64,000 nt of DNA from assembly GCF_002119405.1 (NCBI RefSeq), contig NZ_MTBG01000009.1, positions 1-64,000 on the forward strand, given 5' to 3'. Both the position numbers and the translations under genes were made by a program. A model generated the notes under the pieces. That model did no database searches. It was not told the origin of the DNA and saw nothing but the letters and a program-made list of their open reading frames with translations. This document shows positions 26,009 to 35,454 of the stretch, piece after piece. This stretch comes from Pseudoruegeria sp. SK021. Its GTDB lineage: Bacteria > Pseudomonadota > Alphaproteobacteria > Rhodobacterales > Rhodobacteraceae. Position 1 is the stretch's first letter; the number at the start of each line of letters is the position of its first letter.

Positions 26009-26677
26009 ATGTATCGAACCCTGAATTCCCTCAAACCGCTGGCCGTTGCTATAACGATTGCCGCAGGAGCCACGCTGGTCGGTTCGCAGGTCCGTGCGGC
26101 ACCACTGGAAACTACGGTTGTTGCTGGAGGCTGCTTTTGGTGCGTCGAGGCAGATTTCGAGCACGTCAAAGGCGTGACCGACGTCGTTTCGGGCTATGCT
26201 GGCGGAAAGGCAGCAAATCCCACCTATAAAGAGGTCTCGCGCGGCGGCACCGGCCATCTGGAAGTCGTCGAGATCACCTATGATCCCGACGTGATCAGCT
26301 ATCCCCAGATCCTGCATTTGTTCCTGCGGTCCATCGATCCGCTGGATGGCGGCGGACAGTTCTGTGACCGGGGTGCTGTCTACGCGCCCGCGCTGTTCCC
26401 GGCCACCGCGGGGGAAAAACGGGCGGCCACTGCAGCGCTTCAGACAGCCGCCTCTGATCTGGGGGTCGACAAGGTCGAGGTTGCGGTTCTGCCGGCCGCG
26501 CCCTTCTATCCAGCCGAAGACTACCATCAAGATTACTATAAAAAGGATGATCTGGTCCTGACCCGCTTTGGCCCGGTTAGCAAGGCCGCCGCCTATAAGA
26601 AGTATCGCGATGGCTGTGGCCGCGACCAGCGCATCAAAGCGCTGTGGGGGGATGCCGCCCCCTTCGCCGGTCTTTAA
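26009..26677 (+). CDS. msrA: Exported peptide-methionine (S)-S-oxide reductase
   Basis: A 222-residue MsrA that reduces methionine-S-sulfoxide in proteins and free methionine. The catalytic Cys is in VAGGCFWCVEADFE near residue 42, followed by VVSGYAGG, HLEVVEITYDPDVI and FYPAEDYHQDYY, all typical. A Sec-type signal peptide precedes the domain (about residues 1-30, LAVAITIAAGATLVGSQVRA), so it should act in the periplasm, unlike the usual cytosolic MsrA. AAGGAGG lies before the ATG. A final C-terminal Cys (DGCGRDQ) may be the resolving residue. A strong terminator follows. Confidence 0.93.
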   Translation: MYRTLNSLKPLAVAITIAAGATLVGSQVRAAPLETTVVAGGCFWCVEADFEHVKGVTDVVSGYAGGKAANPTYKEVSRGGTGHLEVVEITYDPDVISYPQILHLFLRSIDPLDGGGQFCDRGAVYAPALFPATAGEKRAATAALQTAASDLGVDKVEVAVLPAAPFYPAEDYHQDYYKKDDLVLTRFGPVSKAAAYKKYRDGCGRDQRIKALWGDAAPFAGL

Positions 26678-26692
26678 GTCAGCCCGCTACGC

Positions 26693-26727
26693 AAAAAAAC
26701 GGCCCGCACAGGGGTGCGGGCCGTTTT
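26693..26727. terminator. Bidirectional terminator after msrA
   Basis: ACGGCCCGCAC and GTGCGGGCCGT pair around an AGGG loop, with an A-run on the left and TTTT on the right. It serves msrA and the convergent repeat-protein gene. Confidence 0.9.
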
Positions 26728-26779
26728 CTATCTGGGACCGGCGCGGGTTCGACCGCACCGGTTTCATGACCCAGTTTTA

Positions 26780-27307
26780 TTACTTCAAGAACGCGCGAAC
26801 CAGCGAGGTGTCGTTTTCCTGAACTGCATCCTGAAGGATGATCAGTTCGGCAAGGGTGTAATCGTCAGCGTTGATGTTCAGCGTTGCTTCCAGACCCTGG
26901 TAGGCCGTGTCGGATGCCGAGATCGCGCCGGTGCTGCGGGCATAGCCGCCGTCGGTGTAGTAACGCGCTTCTTCGTCGTTGCCATCGTTCACAGCAGCCT
27001 TGATCGCTGTCAGCTCAAAGGTGGAGTAAGCACTGGGCGTTACGCCAAGTGCGCCAGACAACTGCGCGTTGTCAGCAGTGGTGCCGCGGGTAACAGTGCC
27101 GTTTGCGCCGTTTTCCAAGATATAAGGGATCGATTTGCGCGATTGGGAATCTTGATCCGCGCTTTTCAAAGCGACCAGATCAGCCAAGGAATAGGCGCCC
27201 GGTTCAACGCCGACATTCAGAGCCAGTTGATCCGCTCCGTTGGCAGCGAAAGCTGCGCCGGTGGTTACAGCAAGAGCAAGAGCAGCGAGTGTGGATTTCT
27301 TAAACAT
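26780..27307 (-). CDS. Small secreted protein with 55-residue tandem repeats
   Basis: A 175-residue protein of unknown function. Residues 1-21 are a classical signal peptide (KKSTLAALALAVTTGAAFA). The mature part is three copies of a unit of about 55 residues: QLALNVGVEPGAYSLADLVALK at 27-48, QLSGALGVTPSAYSTFELTAIK at 82-103, and GLEATLNINADDYTLAELIILQ at 138-159. The conserved Tyr residues fall at 39, 94 and 150. Linkers between units (EDxxxYYxxGA-like, ending in TTADNA or SASDTA) also resemble each other. It has no Cys and is acidic. The ribosome site AAAGGAC lies before the ATG. It is probably a periplasmic or secreted protein; I recognise no named family. Confidence 0.82.
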   Translation of the reverse strand: MFKKSTLAALALAVTTGAAFAANGADQLALNVGVEPGAYSLADLVALKSADQDSQSRKSIPYILENGANGTVTRGTTADNAQLSGALGVTPSAYSTFELTAIKAAVNDGNDEEARYYTDGGYARSTGAISASDTAYQGLEATLNINADDYTLAELIILQDAVQENDTSLVRAFLK

Positions 27308-27857
27308 TTTATAGTCCTTTCAGTAACATGCCACGATCGGCACGTCGATTTCATCGAGGCATCCGGCCTCATCTTGGACGGCGCTGTCTGCGACCGTCCG
27401 TGGCCGTTTCATGCGTCGTTGAAAGGTATTTGGATCATCGGCAGGACTTTAAAAACCGCAGATCCTGAGCCCCCGATCTGTGCGTAAATGCACATCACAT
27501 TAAAAAGATGAGAGTATCAGTCCGAGAAGCACAATTATTTTGCGTGCCAATTTTCCGAATTTTCAAAATTATATGGGAAGTATCAGTGTGTTATATAAGT
27601 TTTCGCCTGCAAATTCGTCGCCAAATATTAACAACTCTTGGCGGCGGAACCTGCCGGGTGTCACAATTCCCTGCGGAAACGACACGGTGCTCACAAGTTT
27701 CGTGATCAAGGAATTTCTAAAATATCGTAATTTCAAATACTTAATGAGAACGCCAGCGGGATTGTGGGGCACCTGCGCGACCGACGGAATCAAAATCATC
27801 GCCACCCTCCTGCTGCGGTCCTCCCTTCACCGCAGCAGAAAGGCCGGTTTACGGCAT
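27308..27857. other. 550-base gap upstream of the repeat-protein gene
   Basis: No believable gene. The part next to 27307 should carry the promoter of the leftward repeat-protein gene. The middle (27490-27760) is AT-rich. At 27809-27838 the inverted repeat CTGCTGCGGT/ACCGCAGCAG lies just past the 3' end of the malic enzyme gene and may be its terminator, though no T-run follows. Nothing else is recognised. Confidence 0.5.
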
Positions 27858-30113
27858 TCAGTCCAGATTGGACGCGGCGACAACGGCCATGTTCAGGATG
27901 TCGTTCTCGGTCGATCCGGTGCTACAAATCTGAATGGGCTTGTCGACACCTGTGAGGATCGGACCGATCACGGTTGCGCCGGCCATCTCCTGCATCAGCT
28001 TGACTGAAATTGAGGCCGAATGGCGCGCCGGCACGATCAGGATATTGGCCGGACCGGTGAGACGCGAAAACGGATAGGCCTTCTGCGCCTCTGGGTTTAG
28101 GGCGACGTCCACCGTCATTTCGCCTTCAAATTCGAAATCCACCCCGCGCGTTTCCAAGATACGCGGCGCCGCGTGCATTTTCTCGGCCCGCTCAGAGTTC
28201 GGGTAGCCGAAGGTCGAGAAGCTGACGAACGCCACACGTGGCTCCAACCCGAAGGATCGCGCCACCTCGGCGGCACGTTCGGCGATATTCGCCAAATCCA
28301 CTTCTGATGGCCATTCATGCACCAAAGTGTCCGCGATCATCACGATCCGCCCCTTATGCAACAGCGCCGTCACCCCCGCAGCCCCGTGGGCAGCGTCAGC
28401 ATCGAAGACATAGTTGATCATATCGAGGACATAGGCGGATTTCCGGGTCGCACCCGTCACCAAAGCATCGCCATGACCATGTGCCAGCATCAGTGCCGAA
28501 AAGACATGCCGATCGCGCGAGGCCAGCCGGTGAATATCATTCCGGTCATAACCCCGGCGCTGCAATCGCTCATAGAGAAATGCCTTGTAGGTTGCCAAAT
28601 GGGTCGTATTCGCCGCGTTCACGACCCGGATTTCCCGCACGGCATCGCCCAGACCTGCCGCTTCCAACTTGGTTTTCACGTCCGCCTCGCGGCCAACCAC
28701 GATCGACCGCCCCAACCCGGCACGCTGATAGGCCACCGCAGCACGCAGAACCCGAATATCGTCGCCCTCTGCGAAAATCATCGAGGCCTGCGCCTGCCGC
28801 GCCCGCGCATGCAAGCCCTCAAGGATCGACGCGGTGGGATCCATCCGCGCTTTCAAGCTGTGCTCATAGGCGTCCATATCCTCAATCGGACGTCGCGCCA
28901 CCCCGGTGGCCATCCCGGCGCGAGCCACGGCTGGCGGGATCCGCCAGATCAAACGCGGATCAAACGGTGTCGGAATGATATAGTCGCGCCCGAATGACAG
29001 CTTGCGACCATACGCAACCGCAACCTCGTCTGGAACATCCTCGCGCGCCAGTTCGGCTAAGGCCCGCGCGCAGGCCAACTTCATCTCATCATTGATGGCT
29101 CGGGCGTGAATATCCAAAGCGCCGCGAAACAGATACGGAAAACCAAGAACATTGTTGACCTGATTGGGATAGTCGGACCGCCCAGTTGCCACGATCGCAT
29201 CAAGCCGAACTTCGTGCGCCGCTTCCGGGGTGATTTCCGGGTCCGGGTTGGCCATAGCGAAAATTACCGGATTGTCAGCCATGTTCGCCACCATCTCAGG
29301 TGTCACCGCGCCCTTGGCTGAAACGCCCAGAAACACATCGGCGCCCACCATGGCATCTTCCAGCGTTCGGGCGTCGGTTTTGGCCGCATGCCCGGACTTC
29401 CACTGGTTCATGCCTTCGGTCCGGCCCTGATAAATCACCCCTTTGGTGTCACAGACAATACAATTATCATGCCGGGCACCCATGGTTTTCAGAAGCTCGA
29501 TGCACGCAATCCCGGCAGCCCCGGCGCCGTTCAGCACGATCCGAACATCCTCAATCTTCTTCCCGCTGAGATAAAGCGCGTTAATCAGGCCCGCAGCACA
29601 GATGACCGCCGTGCCATGCTGATCATCGTGAAACACCGGGATGTTCATCTCATCCTTAAGGCGCTGCTCAATGATGAAACATTCCGGTGCCTTGATGTCC
29701 TCCAGATTGATCCCACCAAAGGATGGCCCCATCAACTTGACGGCTTCGATGAACTTTTCTGGATCCTCGGTATCCAGCTCAATATCCACCGAGTTCACAT
29801 CCGCGAACCGCTTGAACAGAACCGCCTTGCCTTCCATCACCGGCTTGGAGGCAAGCGCCCCAAGATTGCCAAGTCCCAGCACCGCGGTGCCGTTCGATAT
29901 CACCGCCACAAGGTTGCCTTTGTTGGTGTATTCATAGGCTAAATGCGAGTCTTCGGCGATGGCCAGACACGGCTCTGCGACCCCCGGTGAATAGGCCAGC
30001 GACAAATCCCGCTGGGTGCTCATCGGGACTGTGGGCTGAATTTCCCATTTGCCGGGTTGCGGCAGGCGGTGAAACGACAGCGCCTCTTCGGACGTGACTT
30101 TGGTGTTCGACAT
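27858..30113 (-). CDS. maeB: NADP-dependent malic enzyme with phosphotransacetylase-like C-terminal domain
   Basis: A 751-residue two-part enzyme. Residues about 1-430 are the malic enzyme (malate to pyruvate, CO2 and NADPH): SLAYSPGVAEPC, GGINLEDIKAPECF, HDDQHGTAVICAAGL with the metal-binding Asp residues, and VLNGAGAAGIACIELL for NADP. Residues about 430-751 resemble phosphate acetyltransferase (ALVTGATRKSAYVLDMINYV, ILIVPARHSASISVKL). In MaeB proteins this part is regulatory, sensing acetyl-CoA, and has no transacetylase activity. The start is placed at the ATG at 30113, nine bases after GGAGG; an ATG at 30119 lies too close to the ribosome site. Divergent from mutS with a 177-base gap. 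Confidence 0.95.
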   Translation of the reverse strand: MSNTKVTSEEALSFHRLPQPGKWEIQPTVPMSTQRDLSLAYSPGVAEPCLAIAEDSHLAYEYTNKGNLVAVISNGTAVLGLGNLGALASKPVMEGKAVLFKRFADVNSVDIELDTEDPEKFIEAVKLMGPSFGGINLEDIKAPECFIIEQRLKDEMNIPVFHDDQHGTAVICAAGLINALYLSGKKIEDVRIVLNGAGAAGIACIELLKTMGARHDNCIVCDTKGVIYQGRTEGMNQWKSGHAAKTDARTLEDAMVGADVFLGVSAKGAVTPEMVANMADNPVIFAMANPDPEITPEAAHEVRLDAIVATGRSDYPNQVNNVLGFPYLFRGALDIHARAINDEMKLACARALAELAREDVPDEVAVAYGRKLSFGRDYIIPTPFDPRLIWRIPPAVARAGMATGVARRPIEDMDAYEHSLKARMDPTASILEGLHARARQAQASMIFAEGDDIRVLRAAVAYQRAGLGRSIVVGREADVKTKLEAAGLGDAVREIRVVNAANTTHLATYKAFLYERLQRRGYDRNDIHRLASRDRHVFSALMLAHGHGDALVTGATRKSAYVLDMINYVFDADAAHGAAGVTALLHKGRIVMIADTLVHEWPSEVDLANIAERAAEVARSFGLEPRVAFVSFSTFGYPNSERAEKMHAAPRILETRGVDFEFEGEMTVDVALNPEAQKAYPFSRLTGPANILIVPARHSASISVKLMQEMAGATVIGPILTGVDKPIQICSTGSTENDILNMAVVAASNLD

Positions 30114-30290
30114 GGACATGGCTCCTCCCCAGGTGCCCAGTTTACATATTCGAGGCCCGCTGTCTTCCCAATCGCCACCCGACAGCAGCAATCCCGGCAA
30201 TCGGGTCGATTTCCGGTTTTTCCATCCGGGTAGGTGATCTACAACCGCGCGAAACCCGGTCCACAATGGGCCAACCTTCAGGGGGCCGAC

Positions 30291-32927
30291 ATGACGCCAA
30301 TGATGGCGCAATATCTGGACATCAAAGCCGAGCATACCGACGCGCTTCTGTTTTACCGGATGGGCGATTTTTACGAGATGTTCTTCGACGATGCGGTGGC
30401 GGCAGCAGCAGCGCTTGATATCGCGTTAACCAAACGCGGCAAGCATGACGATGCCGATATTCCGATGTGCGGCGTGCCGGTTCACGCGGCCGAAGGCTAT
30501 TTGCAAACGCTGCTGCGCAAAGGCTTTCGCGTGGCGATTTGTGAGCAACTGGAAGACCCGGCCGAAGCCCGCAAACGGGGCAGCAAATCTGTCGTGCATC
30601 GCGGCGTGACCCGGCTTGCGACCCCCGGCACCTTGACCGAAGACAGCCTGCTGGAGGCGCGGCGGCACAATTACCTTGCCGCATGGACCGAAGTTCGCGG
30701 CAGTGGCGCGTTGGCTTGGATCGACATTTCAACCGGCGAACAACAAGTCGCGCCTTGCCCGCGCGTGATGCTGTCACCGATGATCGCCCGCCTGACGCCG
30801 CGCGAAGTGCTCTGTACTGACGCCACCGAACCGGTTTTAGCCGAAATCGCCCGCGAGGCCGGATGCGCCGTGACCTGCCTTGGCGCCTCTAGTTTCGACA
30901 GCAGCGGCGGTGAAGCCCGTCTCTGCGCGCTATTCGGGGTCTCGTCGTTAGATGGGTTCGGCACCTTCAGCCGCGCTGAACTGTCGGCCTTGGGGGCATT
31001 GCTGGACTATCTGGAGTTGACCCAGAAAGGCAATCTTCCGCTGATCCGCCCACCGGTGCGCGAAGATGTCGGTGGGGCGATGCAGATCGACGCCGCCACC
31101 CGGCGCAATCTGGAAATCACCCACAGCCTGTCTGGGGGGCGCGACGGATCCCTTATTCAAGCCATCGACCGGACCATTACCGCCGCAGGCGCGCGCTTGC
31201 TGGACCGACGCCTGTCGAGCCCGTCCTGCGATCTGGCCGAAATTCACAGCCGCCATGACGCCTTGGACCATCTACGAAAAACCCCAACCCTGCGCGACGA
31301 TCTGCGAACCGCCCTGCGCCGCGTGCCAGATATGGACCGTGCCCTGATCCGGTTGTCGCTAGAACGCGGCGGTCCCCGTGACCTGACCTCCCTGCGTGAT
31401 GGGCTGGAACAGGCGGACCGGATTGCACAAATGTTATCGGGCCTAGACTTGCCAAGCCGCCTACGCGACGCAAGCGACAGCCTGACCGGCCATAGCGCAC
31501 TGCACGCGCTTCTGGATGCCGCTCTGGTGGCTGAACCCCCACTGTTGACCCGCGATGGCGGTTTCATCGCAACGGGCCACGACCCTGCTCTTGATGACGC
31601 ACGTACCCTGCGCGATGAAGGTCGCGGCATCATCGCCCGCCTGCAAGCGACGTACAGCGCGGACACCGGCATTGGGGCCCTGAAAATCAAGCACAACAAC
31701 GTGCTGGGCTATTTCATTGAAACCACCGCGACCCATGCGGCGAAAATGCTGGCGCCCCCGCTCTCCGAGACGTTTATCCACCGGCAGACCACCGCCAATG
31801 CCGTCCGCTTCACTACGGTCGAACTGTCCGATCTGGAACGGCGGATCCTCAGCGCCGGCAGCGAAGCGCTGGAGATCGAGAAGCGGCTTTTCACTGAACT
31901 GAGCCGCGCTTGCCTTGATCATGCCACGGCGATTGGCGCGGCGGCGCGGGCCTTGGCAGAAATAGATCTGTCGGCAGCATTGGCCGATCTCGCAGCCGAG
32001 GCCGACTGGTGCCGCCCTGTGGTGGATGACAGCCGCGCGTTCGACATCACCGCAGGGCGCCATCCGGTTGTCGAAGCGGCATTGCGTCGGCAATCCGGCG
32101 CGTCGTTCGTTGCCAATGACTGTACCCTGTCTGCTGAAAATGGCGCGGCGATCTGCCTTCTGACCGGCCCGAATATGGCCGGGAAATCCACATGGTTGCG
32201 GCAGAATGCGTTGATTGCGCTGCTTGCCCAAGCCGGGGCCTTCGTTCCGGCGACACGGGCTCATATCGGACTGGTATCGCAACTGTTCAGTCGGGTCGGC
32301 GCGGCGGATGATCTGGCCCGGGGCCGGTCCACCTTTATGGTGGAGATGGTGGAAACGGCGGCCATCCTGAATCAGGCCGATGCCAGAGCCTTGGTTATTC
32401 TGGACGAAATCGGACGCGGCACCGCCACCTATGATGGCCTGTCAATCGCATGGGCCACCCTTGAGCATCTGCACGATGGCAACCAGTGCCGGGCGCTGTT
32501 CGCCACCCATTACCACGAACTGACCGCACTGGCCGACAAGTTGGCCAATGCCAGCAATGCCACAGTGGCGGTCAAGGAATGGGAAGGCGATGTGATTTTC
32601 CTGCACGAGGTCCGGCCCGGTGCCGCAGATCGCAGTTATGGGGTGCAGGTGGCCAAGTTGGCCGGTCTGCCTGCGGTCGTGGTTGCACGCGCTCGGGCAG
32701 TGCTTGAAACGCTGGAAAAAGGCGACCGGGAAGGCGGCAAACGCACGCCGATGATTGATGACTTGCCGCTGTTCGCAACGCGCCTTCCGGCAGAGCCCGC
32801 ACCCAACGCCGCGCCGGATCCCGTCACGATCCGTCTATCAGACGTCCAGCCGGATCAAATGACCCCGCTAGACGCACTTGCCCTGCTGTACGAACTAAAA
32901 TCGCTTGCAGGGCCAAACCAGCACTGA
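30291..32927 (+). CDS. mutS: DNA mismatch repair protein MutS
   Basis: An 878-residue mismatch-recognition ATPase, of usual family length. GDFYEMF at residues 25-31 holds the Phe-x-Glu that inserts at mismatches. IKHNNVLGYFIETT is in the lever and clamp region. CLLTGPNMAGKSTWLRQNAL near 641 is the Walker A, LVILDEIGRGTATYDGLSIAW near 717 the Walker B and signature, and ATHYHELTAL follows. A C-terminal MutS tail is present. The start is the ATG at 30291, preceded by GGGGG; the longer frame overlaps the maeB promoter. No mutL is in the window. Transcription ends at a hairpin shared with convergent grpE. Confidence 0.97.
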   Translation: MTPMMAQYLDIKAEHTDALLFYRMGDFYEMFFDDAVAAAAALDIALTKRGKHDDADIPMCGVPVHAAEGYLQTLLRKGFRVAICEQLEDPAEARKRGSKSVVHRGVTRLATPGTLTEDSLLEARRHNYLAAWTEVRGSGALAWIDISTGEQQVAPCPRVMLSPMIARLTPREVLCTDATEPVLAEIAREAGCAVTCLGASSFDSSGGEARLCALFGVSSLDGFGTFSRAELSALGALLDYLELTQKGNLPLIRPPVREDVGGAMQIDAATRRNLEITHSLSGGRDGSLIQAIDRTITAAGARLLDRRLSSPSCDLAEIHSRHDALDHLRKTPTLRDDLRTALRRVPDMDRALIRLSLERGGPRDLTSLRDGLEQADRIAQMLSGLDLPSRLRDASDSLTGHSALHALLDAALVAEPPLLTRDGGFIATGHDPALDDARTLRDEGRGIIARLQATYSADTGIGALKIKHNNVLGYFIETTATHAAKMLAPPLSETFIHRQTTANAVRFTTVELSDLERRILSAGSEALEIEKRLFTELSRACLDHATAIGAAARALAEIDLSAALADLAAEADWCRPVVDDSRAFDITAGRHPVVEAALRRQSGASFVANDCTLSAENGAAICLLTGPNMAGKSTWLRQNALIALLAQAGAFVPATRAHIGLVSQLFSRVGAADDLARGRSTFMVEMVETAAILNQADARALVILDEIGRGTATYDGLSIAWATLEHLHDGNQCRALFATHYHELTALADKLANASNATVAVKEWEGDVIFLHEVRPGAADRSYGVQVAKLAGLPAVVVARARAVLETLEKGDREGGKRTPMIDDLPLFATRLPAEPAPNAAPDPVTIRLSDVQPDQMTPLDALALLYELKSLAGPNQH

Positions 32928-32949
32928 TCCGGCGGCGTCCGGATCAGTG
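32922..32949. terminator. Hairpin between convergent mutS and grpE
   Basis: CACTGATCCGG and CCGGATCAGTG flank a six-base loop. The left arm includes the mutS stop codon. A weak T-rich tail follows. It is probably a shared terminator. Confidence 0.6.
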
Positions 32950-32966
32950 GTCTTCTGTTGCGTGTA

Positions 32967-33566
32967 TCAGGACCCTGCAGGGGTCGACGACACACCGACT
33001 TGGGCCGGACGCAGCAGACGGTCATGCAGCAAAAAGCCTTGGGTCATCACTTGAATGATGTCCCCGGCTTTGGTCTGCGGCACCGGTGCTTCAAACATCG
33101 CCTGATGCAACTGCGGATCGAAACGATCCCCGATTTCAGGCACGATCGGCGTGATCCCGTGCTTCGTGAAGATGTTCAGAAGTTCGCGCAGCGTCAGCCG
33201 CACCCCTTCCAACAGCGCCTTGGTGTTCTCGTCAGACTCTGGTGCCGCATCCAGTGCCCGCACCAGATTGTCATAGACCGGCAGCATGTCACGAGACAAT
33301 TTCGACCCGCCAAATTGCTCGGCCTCGCGCCGATCGCGATCACTGCGCTTGCGGGCGTTTTCCGCATCCGCCAACGCACGCATGAACCGGTCGCGCATTT
33401 CATCGCGTTCGGCCAGCGCTTGTTCCAGTTCGGCCGTCAGCCGATCCTCAGACGCGTAATCCACAGTTTCTTCGGCCAGAGAATTCAAATCCATCGGCTC
33501 CTGATTTCCAGCGGCAGACGGGATATCATCCAGGCTCGTCACGTCCTTGTGCTTCGGTTCCGCCAT
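32967..33566 (-). CDS. grpE: Nucleotide exchange factor GrpE
   Basis: A 199-residue cochaperone that releases ADP from DnaK. A long helical N-terminal half (residues 35-90, ELEQALAERDEMRDRFMRALAD, predicted coiled coil) is followed by the beta-domain: DMLPVYDNLVRAL, LLEGVRLTLRELLNIFTKHG, and VPEIGDRFDPQLHQAMFE near the end, all family signatures. It lies eleven bases after hrcA on the same strand, so the two heat-shock genes form an operon. dnaK and dnaJ are not in the window. Confidence 0.96.
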   Translation of the reverse strand: MAEPKHKDVTSLDDIPSAAGNQEPMDLNSLAEETVDYASEDRLTAELEQALAERDEMRDRFMRALADAENARKRSDRDRREAEQFGGSKLSRDMLPVYDNLVRALDAAPESDENTKALLEGVRLTLRELLNIFTKHGITPIVPEIGDRFDPQLHQAMFEAPVPQTKAGDIIQVMTQGFLLHDRLLRPAQVGVSSTPAGS

Positions 33567-33577
33567 CTCAACTCCTC

Positions 33578-34639
33578 TTAGCTCCGGTCAGAGATCAGTT
33601 TTCCGACCAGCTGTGCGGTATAATCCACGATTGGTACGATACGCCCGTAATTCAGACGGGTGGGTCCGATGACCCCGACCGCACCCACTATCTTACGATC
33701 AGCGTTCATATATGGACTGACTACCAAAGAGGAACCCGAAAGTGAAAAAAGCTTGTTCTCTGAGCCGATAAAAATGCGCACACCCTCGCCGTCATCGGTC
33801 AGTTCTAGAAATTCTGCGATGTCGCGCTTCCGTTCCAGATCATCAAACAGGTTCCGGATCCGCGAGAGATCTTGCTCGGATTGCTGATCCAGAAGATTTG
33901 ACCGACCCCGAACAATCAAACGCTCGGTCCCTTCCGAGACCTGATCCCACACCGCAAGGCCGCTTTCGACCAATTCTGACGCCAAGACATCGATCTCTTG
34001 CCGACGACTTTTGATCTCATGCTCCATCACCCGGCGCAGATCCCGCAAGGACCGACCCTCGGCAAGGGCGTTCACAAAATTCGCGGCTTCGCGCATCGAG
34101 GACGGGGTCTGCCCCGGAGTCGGCGTAAAGACCCGGTTTTCAACCTGACCATCCGCAAAGACCAAAACGACAAGGGCCCGGTCCGCAGCCAGACTGACAA
34201 ACTCGATATGTTTGATCTGGGCTTCGTGTTTTGGGGTCAGAACCAGACTTGCGCCATGGGTGATCCCGGACAGGGCCGACCCGATACTGTCCAACATGGT
34301 TCCCACATCCGAGACGGAATTGCCCATGGTGGAGTCCATCATCTTGCGGTCTGCCTCGGTCAGATCTCCGACCTCCATGAAGCCGTCCACGAACATCCGA
34401 AGCCCCTTTTGCGTCGGAATTCGTCCCGCCGAGACGTGCGGACTACCCAGCAGACCCATGAATTCCAGATCCTGCATCACGTTCCGGATCGTCGCCGCGC
34501 TGACCTTTTCATTCATACTACGGGTCAACGTGCGTGAACCCACAGGGTCCCCGCTGCTCAGATAGGCTTCGACGACTCGGCGGAAAACCTCGCGCGAGCG
34601 GTCGTTCAATCCCTCAATCATGTGGCGTTGGTCGATCAT
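33578..34639 (-). CDS. hrcA: Heat-inducible transcription repressor HrcA
   Basis: A 353-residue repressor of CIRCE-controlled chaperone genes such as groESL. The winged helix at the N-terminus shows VVEAYLSSGDPVGSRTLTR, SAATIRNVMQDLEFMGLLGS and HVSAGRIPTQKGLRMFVD. The GAF-like middle domain carries FTPTPGQTPSSMREAANFVN and RIFIGSENKLFSLSGSSLV. The end reads GRIVPIVDYTAQLVGKLIS. I chose the ATG at 34639, with AAGGTAGGA upstream, because homologues start near MIDQRHMIEGLNDRSREVF. I see no CIRCE element in the 101-base gap to divergent rph, so its targets lie elsewhere. Confidence 0.95.
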   Translation of the reverse strand: MIDQRHMIEGLNDRSREVFRRVVEAYLSSGDPVGSRTLTRSMNEKVSAATIRNVMQDLEFMGLLGSPHVSAGRIPTQKGLRMFVDGFMEVGDLTEADRKMMDSTMGNSVSDVGTMLDSIGSALSGITHGASLVLTPKHEAQIKHIEFVSLAADRALVVLVFADGQVENRVFTPTPGQTPSSMREAANFVNALAEGRSLRDLRRVMEHEIKSRRQEIDVLASELVESGLAVWDQVSEGTERLIVRGRSNLLDQQSEQDLSRIRNLFDDLERKRDIAEFLELTDDGEGVRIFIGSENKLFSLSGSSLVVSPYMNADRKIVGAVGVIGPTRLNYGRIVPIVDYTAQLVGKLISDRS

Positions 34640-34740
34640 TCCTACCTTCTTGCCCCAGTTGGATGCATGGTCTGCCTGCGGGCTTGAACTGTGCAGCATA
34701 CGGAAGATAAGGGAACGCGACAGCAACGCAAGGATTTGTC

Positions 34741-35454
34741 ATGCGACCTTCTGGACGAAAATTGAACGAACTTCGCGCGGTTTCGATCGAAACCGATGTG
34801 ACCCGTCATGCCGAAGGGTCTTGTTTGATCCGCATGGGCGATACCCATGTCCTATGTACGGCCTCATTGGAAGACCGCGTACCGCCGTTTTTGAAAAATA
34901 CTGGATTGGGCTGGGTCACCGCCGAGTACGGCATGCTGCCCCGCGCCACCCACAGCCGGATGCGGCGCGAAGCCAAAAATGGCCAGTCCGGCCGCACCCA
35001 AGAGATCCAGCGGTTGATCGGACGCTCTTTGCGCGCAGGCCTCGACCGTGTTGCCTTGGGCGAGCGCCAAATCACCATCGATTGTGACGTCATTCAAGCC
35101 GACGGCGGGACGCGCTGTGCCTCGATCACCGGCGGTTGGATTGCGCTGAAGCTGGCGGTCAATCGGCTGATGAAGGCTGGCGATGTCATTTCTGATCCGC
35201 TGACCGACCCAATCGCTGCAATTAGTTGTGGCATTTATGCCGGGCAACCCCTGTTGGACCTGGACTATCCTGAAGACAGCGAAGCTGGTGTCGACGGTAA
35301 TTTCGTCATGACCGGCTCAGGTCGCTTGGTTGAAGTTCAGATGTCTGCCGAGGGCGCCACGTTCTCGCGCGAACAGATGGGACAGCTTCTGGACCTAGCA
35401 CAAGCCGGCACAGCCGATCTGGTTGCGACACAGCAGGCGGCGGTCAAAGGATGA
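34741..35454 (+). CDS. rph: Ribonuclease PH
   Basis: A 237-residue phosphorolytic 3'-exoribonuclease that trims tRNA precursors. [19 protein letters not shown] opens the protein, followed by [20 protein letters not shown] near 58, [19 protein letters not shown] near 83 (phosphate-binding Arg residues) and [19 protein letters not shown] near 116 with the conserved Asp. AAGGAT precedes the ATG. The stop codon overlaps the rdgB start (ATGA), so the two are translationally coupled. Divergent from hrcA. Confidence 0.96.
   Translation: MRPSGRKLNELRAVSIETDVTRHAEGSCLIRMGDTHVLCTASLEDRVPPFLKNTGLGWVTAEYGMLPRATHSRMRREAKNGQSGRTQEIQRLIGRSLRAGLDRVALGERQITIDCDVIQADGGTRCASITGGWIALKLAVNRLMKAGDVISDPLTDPIAAISCGIYAGQPLLDLDYPEDSEAGVDGNFVMTGSGRLVEVQMSAEGATFSREQMGQLLDLAQAGTADLVATQQAAVKG

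Noticed and set aside
26714-27487. 257-codon frame on the plus strand across the repeat-protein gene
   Set aside because: The minus-strand gene has a signal peptide, ribosome site and terminator; the plus frame runs through the terminator and shows no family.
34640-34740. CIRCE element or sigma-32 promoter between hrcA and rph
   Set aside because: No TTAGCACTC-N9-GAGTGCTAA palindrome is present. CTTGAA occurs, but no CCCCAT-like -10 at the right distance.
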